Source: Acidobacteriota bacterium (lineage in GTDB: Bacteria; Acidobacteriota; Blastocatellia; Pyrinomonadales; Pyrinomonadaceae). From it: 8,465 nt of DNA. The notes under the pieces were generated by a model. That model was not told the origin of the DNA and searched no databases. It worked only from the letters and a program-made list of their open reading frames with translations. Location of the stretch: assembly GCA_013698055.1 (NCBI GenBank), contig JACCVS010000576.1, positions 1 to 8,465 of the forward strand. The letters run 5' to 3'. This document shows, piece by piece, positions 5,101 to 8,465 of this stretch. Numbering within the stretch: position 1 is the stretch's first letter; every line of letters starts with the position of its first letter. The position numbers were made by a program, and so were the translations under genes.

Positions 5101-5811
5101 ATGTTTGGAATCAGGAAACGTCATGCGCCGCTGTTTGGCAGCGTCGCCGCTGAAGACGACAAAGACATCGAAGTTCACAGAGCGCGCGACATGGCGCGTC
5201 ATAGCCTGTGGGCTGAGTCGCGGCTGCTCCTGCGTGACCTTTTGTTCGCTTTGATGTTCGCGGCGCTCTTAGTTGTCTTCGTCGTTCAGCCTGTCAAAGT
5301 CGAAGGTACTTCGATGCTGCCGCGCTTGCACGACGGCGAAAGAATCTTCGTCAACAAGTTAATCTATTACGGATTGCCGCAGATCAAGCGCGGCGACATC
5401 GTGGTCTTCTGGTTTCCCGACGACCCGTCCAAAAGCTACATCAAGCGCGTCATCGGTCTGCCCGGCGAAACCGTCGAGATACGCGAAGGGCGCATCTACA
5501 TCGGGTCGGAGGGGCGCGAGCAGTTGCTGGAAGAGCCTTACCTCGATCCACAGCGCAATCTCTCGCGTGCTAACAAAGCACCCGAAGAAGTCAAGCCGCA
5601 CTACTACTACGTAATGGGCGACAACCGCGATGCTTCAAGCGACTCGCGCTACTGGGGCTTGGTGCCGGAAAAATATATTTACGGCAAGGCGCTCTTTCGC
5701 TACTGGCCGCTGGGAAGCGCCAGCTTCATCTCGCATGACTCCGAAAGCAACGTCCCCTCACCCGCTTCGACGAATGGGTCTGAAACGGACGAGGCGGACA
5801 ATGAGCAGTAA
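5101..5811 (+). CDS. lepB: Signal peptidase I
   Basis: This membrane serine protease removes signal peptides from exported proteins on the outer face of the inner membrane. From ATG 5101 it has 236 residues. A cytoplasmic N-terminus (1-44) is followed by one membrane helix (about 45-63). Catalytic Ser71 is in VEGTSMLP, the general-base Lys115 is in YIKRVIGLPGE (113-123), and GDNRDASSDSR (173-183) is the conserved closing box. A hydrophilic tail of about 25 residues ends the protein. An in-frame ATG at 5035 would add 22 residues, but these are encoded by the inverted repeat, so 5101 is preferred. No clear Shine-Dalgarno sequence precedes 5101. It probably heads a transcript with the Yip1-TPR gene 55 bases downstream. 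Several proteins in this window carry signal peptides it could cut. Confidence 0.95.
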   Translation: MFGIRKRHAPLFGSVAAEDDKDIEVHRARDMARHSLWAESRLLLRDLLFALMFAALLVVFVVQPVKVEGTSMLPRLHDGERIFVNKLIYYGLPQIKRGDIVVFWFPDDPSKSYIKRVIGLPGETVEIREGRIYIGSEGREQLLEEPYLDPQRNLSRANKAPEEVKPHYYYVMGDNRDASSDSRYWGLVPEKYIYGKALFRYWPLGSASFISHDSESNVPSPASTNGSETDEADNEQ

Positions 5812-5866
5812 GAAACGCGGCGCGTGCCTGTAGATATTTGAAGCGAGAGTTTTGAAGAAGGAAATG

Positions 5867-7165
5867 ATGAACTGGTTGCGGCCTCTGTTGATGATGTTCT
5901 ACGCGCCCGCGCGCGGCATGAGCGAGGTACGCGACCGCTCTCCACTGGCAGTTGCGATGCTTCTCGCGCTGTTGGCGCAAGTCGGTTACGTTTTCTTTAC
6001 GCAGTGGGGATTCCTCCGCCCGGTGTTTGCGCTGCACGGCCCATCCATCGCTTTCAGTATCCTGTTCAGCTCACTCCTCCCGCTTCTCTTGATCGCCGTC
6101 ATTCTTGTCCCGATGATGATCCTCGCCGCCAATTTGTTTGAGCGCCGCGCGAGTCTCGGCTTAGTCATCAGACAAGAGTATGCGCCACTCGCGGCAACTA
6201 CCCTTTACGCATGGACGGCGGCGAATATCGCAGCTCTCCCGCTGGCATGGCTGGCGAAAGCGACAGGCTTCGAGGCGACGTTCATCACGCAATTCAGAGA
6301 ACAGCTTAGCGTGGCCGTGCAGCGCGGCGATTACACGCCGGAGATGGCTTCACAGTTCGCAGACCCGCGTCTTCATTCAGCCTCTTTCGCCGCGATGCTG
6401 CTCCTGCCGCTCTTTGTGTTCTGGGCGACTCTGGCGGTGCGCGCAGTCTTTCGTCTCTCAAGCTGGCGCTCGATAGTCGTGGTCGTGGCAAGCGGTTTCA
6501 TAGCGATCATCACCAGCTATGTGATGATGCCCGTCTTCGGGACGGTGCTGGGGCAGCCTTTCCTGCTCATTCTGCTTTTCATTCTCCTGCGCGGTTATTT
6601 CGCCGACGTGTCGCAGGGACAACGTGCGCGCGCTTCCTTCAAGCAGAATCTGGAAGCCGCGACGCTCAATCCGGCTGATGCTTCCGCCCACTACAATCTC
6701 GGCTTGATTCACCAGCAGCGCGGTGAGTTGGACGAGGCGCGACCGCGTTTCGAGCGCGCCATCGAGATAGACGCGAATGAAATAGACGCACATTATCAAC
6801 TGGGATGCATTGCCCGCGAGCAAGGGCAGTTGTCCGACGCCATCAAACATTTCACAGAAGTCGTCGAGCGCGACCAGACACACTCCCTGCACGAAATCTG
6901 GCGCGAGATCGGCGCGACGTATTTAGCCGCCGGGCAGTTTGAAGACTCTCGCGAAGCCCTCGAACGTTTTCTGGAGAATCGCAACCTTGACCCGCAAGGG
7001 TTGTACTTGATGGGACGCGCCCTCGCCGGGCTTGGTCGCCAGCGTGAAGCGGCCACCTCCATGCAAGCCTGCATCGAAGCCGTCAAGACCGCGCCCGCCT
7101 ACAAGTATCGCGCTGAAAAGCGCTGGCTCAACGAAGCGCAGCAGTTCCTGCGGTCGCAGGCTTAA
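5867..7165 (+). CDS. Yip1-domain membrane protein fused to TPR repeats
   Basis: This protein of about 432 residues has two parts. Residues about 1-245 resemble the Yip1 superfamily: a short N-terminal amphipathic segment with P-x(7)-A-P-A-R, then hydrophobic helices near 27-45, 60-90, 105-130, 176-195, 202-224 and 229-244. A charged linker leads into at least three TPR units, starting near 268 (NPADASAHYNLGLIHQQRGE), 302 and 343. A further helical repeat near 378-410 is less regular. TPRs are protein-binding scaffolds, and the Yip1 part anchors them to the membrane, most likely facing the cytoplasm. The partner is unknown. AAGGA (5858-5862) favours ATG 5867; ATG 5864 and TTG 5852 are alternatives. 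The gene follows signal peptidase I by 55 bases on the same strand, suggesting co-transcription. Confidence 0.85.
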   Translation: MNWLRPLLMMFYAPARGMSEVRDRSPLAVAMLLALLAQVGYVFFTQWGFLRPVFALHGPSIAFSILFSSLLPLLLIAVILVPMMILAANLFERRASLGLVIRQEYAPLAATTLYAWTAANIAALPLAWLAKATGFEATFITQFREQLSVAVQRGDYTPEMASQFADPRLHSASFAAMLLLPLFVFWATLAVRAVFRLSSWRSIVVVVASGFIAIITSYVMMPVFGTVLGQPFLLILLFILLRGYFADVSQGQRARASFKQNLEAATLNPADASAHYNLGLIHQQRGELDEARPRFERAIEIDANEIDAHYQLGCIAREQGQLSDAIKHFTEVVERDQTHSLHEIWREIGATYLAAGQFEDSREALERFLENRNLDPQGLYLMGRALAGLGRQREAATSMQACIEAVKTAPAYKYRAEKRWLNEAQQFLRSQA

Positions 7166-7238
7166 ATAACAGTCAGGTTCCAGCCATATGGCGTGGTCGT
7201 ATCCAGTGTAGATTTTAGTAAAGGAGCTTTCTCGTATA

Positions 7239-8141
7239 ATGAGGATACCGGCAACTCTGGTCGTGTGCTTGGTTCTTGCGTGTGTTGTAAAAGCTCAAAC
7301 CAGCGGTGATCCATCCCGTCACTCGGAGAGCGTAGAGTCAACCAGAGCCAAACAACTGAATGCATCTATGGTTGAGATGTACAAGAAGGGCAAATATGAT
7401 GAAGCGTTGGCATTAGCTAAACAGACGCTGGAAATTGTGGGAAAAATAGAAGGCGAGAACTCATTGTCTTACGCCAGTACCCTTACCAATATTGCTGCCA
7501 TCTATGGAAAGAAGTCGAAGTATGATGATGCAATAACCTTTCATCAGCGGGCTTTGCCGCTTTACGAGAAGCTGATGGGCACAGATAGCCTAAATATCTT
7601 GCGTCCACTCTCTGAGCTTGCTGTTTCTTATGTCGCTAAGAGCGATTACGACAAAGCTGCGCCGCTGTATCAGCGTGCCGTTGCCATCAAAGAACAAGCA
7701 TCAAGCTTTAACAATCTATTGGGATCTGAATTGCTACTGCAATACTCTTGTGTTCTACGCAAGAATAAAAAGCAGGCAGAAGCAGATTCGATGGAAACTC
7801 GCGCCTTGAGCATCACGTTGAAGGAGAGCGCCGATCAACTCAGTGCCATCTACTTGCCTGGTGACTGCCTCAATCTCAAGAAAGTGAAGTTGCCGTTCCC
7901 GCGCTATCCTAACGCAGCCAAAGCCGCACGCCTTTCTGGAGCCGTTGAAGTAGAATTATTAGTTGATGAAACGGGTCAAGTAATTTCGGCGCGCGCTTTG
8001 AATGGTCACTCTCAACTACAGGGTGCATCTCTCGAAGCAGCATACAAAGCCAAGTTCGAACCTTTGGTAGTGGGCGGAAGGCCAGTTAAGGTAAGGGGAA
8101 ACCTCAAATATACCTTCAAAGCCGATGTACCTTACCCTTAG
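7239..8141 (+). CDS. Exported TPR protein with C-terminal TonB domain
   Basis: This 300-residue protein starts with a signal peptide, having a hydrophobic core at about 4-16 and probable cleavage after VKA (17-19). Residues about 40-195 hold TPR units of the longer, roughly 42-residue kinesin-light-chain type, with cores at KYDEALALAKQTLEI (52-66), KYDDAITFHQRALPL (94-108) and DYDKAAPLYQRAVAI (136-150). Residues about 219-296 are a TonB C-terminal domain: FPRYPNAAKAARLSGAVEVE, LLVDETGQVISARALNGHS, then AKFEPLVVGGRPVKV and a closing YTF. Classical TonB has an N-terminal TM anchor and a proline-rich spacer, and this protein has neither. It is therefore more likely a periplasmic or envelope adaptor than an energy transducer. 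AAGGAG (7221-7226) lies 12 bases before the ATG, which is slightly long. Its G+C is visibly lower than that of the upstream gene. Confidence 0.88.
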   Translation: MRIPATLVVCLVLACVVKAQTSGDPSRHSESVESTRAKQLNASMVEMYKKGKYDEALALAKQTLEIVGKIEGENSLSYASTLTNIAAIYGKKSKYDDAITFHQRALPLYEKLMGTDSLNILRPLSELAVSYVAKSDYDKAAPLYQRAVAIKEQASSFNNLLGSELLLQYSCVLRKNKKQAEADSMETRALSITLKESADQLSAIYLPGDCLNLKKVKLPFPRYPNAAKAARLSGAVEVELLVDETGQVISARALNGHSQLQGASLEAAYKAKFEPLVVGGRPVKVRGNLKYTFKADVPYP

Positions 8142-8217
8142 ATTGGGCATAAATTTATATGGCTTACCTGCAATACCACTGTCACTTGAATTGTTGAGTT
8201 GATAAACAACTAAAGCT

Positions 8218-8465
8218 ATGAAACAAAGCATTGCTCACATCGCTTTAGTGGTAAACGACTACGACGAAGCTATAAAATTTTATACTGAAAAACTGAATTT
8301 CATTCTTGTTGAAGACACTCCACAGAGCGAAACAAAAAGATGGGTTTTGGTCGCGCCCGAAGGTTCCGAAGAATGTTGCTTACTACTTGCGAAAGGTGTC
8401 GGCGAGGAGCAGAGAAGCAGAATCGGTAATCAGACAGGCGGGCGCGTTTTTCTATTTCTCAAGAC
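8218..8465 (+). CDS. VOC-family (glyoxalase/dioxygenase fold) protein, 5' part
   Basis: The first 82 codons of a vicinal-oxygen-chelate fold protein are present, and the gene runs off the window end. The usual start HIALVVNDYDEAIKFYTEKL is seen, with His7 as the expected first metal ligand. Next come the strand RWVLVAPEGS and CCLLLAKG, then GGRVFLFLK at the edge, which normally leads to the region with the next ligands. The family covers glyoxalase I, bleomycin/fosfomycin resistance proteins and extradiol dioxygenases, so the reaction cannot be fixed from this half. ATG 8218 has only a weak TAAAG upstream. The DNA is clearly AT-richer than most of the window: bases 8281-8340 have 20 G or C of 60, against 38 of 60 at 6901-6960. 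It follows the TPR-TonB gene by 76 bases. Confidence 0.88.
   Translation, partial: MKQSIAHIALVVNDYDEAIKFYTEKLNFILVEDTPQSETKRWVLVAPEGSEECCLLLAKGVGEEQRSRIGNQTGGRVFLFLK

Noticed and set aside
6458..6892. Minus-strand open frame of 144 codons inside the Yip1-TPR gene
   Set aside because: The plus strand there encodes clear membrane helices and TPR motifs. The antisense translation resembles nothing known.
7183..7192. Ten-base palindrome GCCATATGGC as an operator
   Set aside because: A single short palindrome in a 73-base gap is expected by chance often enough, and no regulator gene is adjacent.
7235..7240. Perfect TATAAT before the TPR-TonB gene
   Set aside because: It overlaps the ATG start codon itself and has no -35 box at the right distance. 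A promoter there would begin inside the gene.

Overview
The window looks like chromosomal DNA from a free-living, moderately GC-rich bacterium. Protein style suggests Acidobacteriota, perhaps class Blastocatellia: a TPR plus TonB_C exported protein, a DUF4440/SnoaL-type exported protein, a Yip1-TPR membrane protein and an HU paralogue with an extended tail. This assignment is by recognition only, because the window holds no rRNA or other marker gene. No mobile element, CRISPR array, tRNA or rRNA was seen.

Layout. Bases 1-524 are the 3' end of a diguanylate cyclase (GGDEF). A hairpin-forming repeat (534-625) separates it from a plus-strand run of four genes. These are an alanine-rich amphipathic membrane protein (642-1613), a SnoaL/DUF4440 exported protein (1679-2146), a small membrane protein with a proline-rich tail (2280-2597) and an exported protein of unknown family (2673-3251). 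Two minus-strand genes converge on this run: a site-2-type M50 protease (3277-4311) and, upstream of it, an HU-family protein (4419-4751). A second copy of the first repeat lies between them. The only gene-free stretch over 300 bases is 4752-5100, between HU and the divergent signal peptidase I gene. It holds two further large inverted repeats and one candidate promoter facing each way. Signal peptidase I (5101-5811) is followed on the same strand by a Yip1-TPR fusion (about 5867-7165), then an exported TPR-TonB_C protein (7239-8141) and the start of a VOC/glyoxalase-fold gene (8218 to the window end).

The most distinctive content is non-coding. There are four large inverted repeats in three unrelated sequence families, and every arm is built from degenerate 7-base units: CAGAATC-type (two copies), GGATGAG-type and GGACGAT-type. 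Three of the four end 8-16 bases before a start codon. The 7-base phasing is seen directly in the sequence; a mobile or regulatory role is inference.

Functionally the protein genes lean towards the cell envelope. They include signal peptidase I, a membrane-embedded protease, two multi-pass or amphipathic membrane proteins and several proteins with export signals that signal peptidase I could process. No single dedicated pathway is evident.
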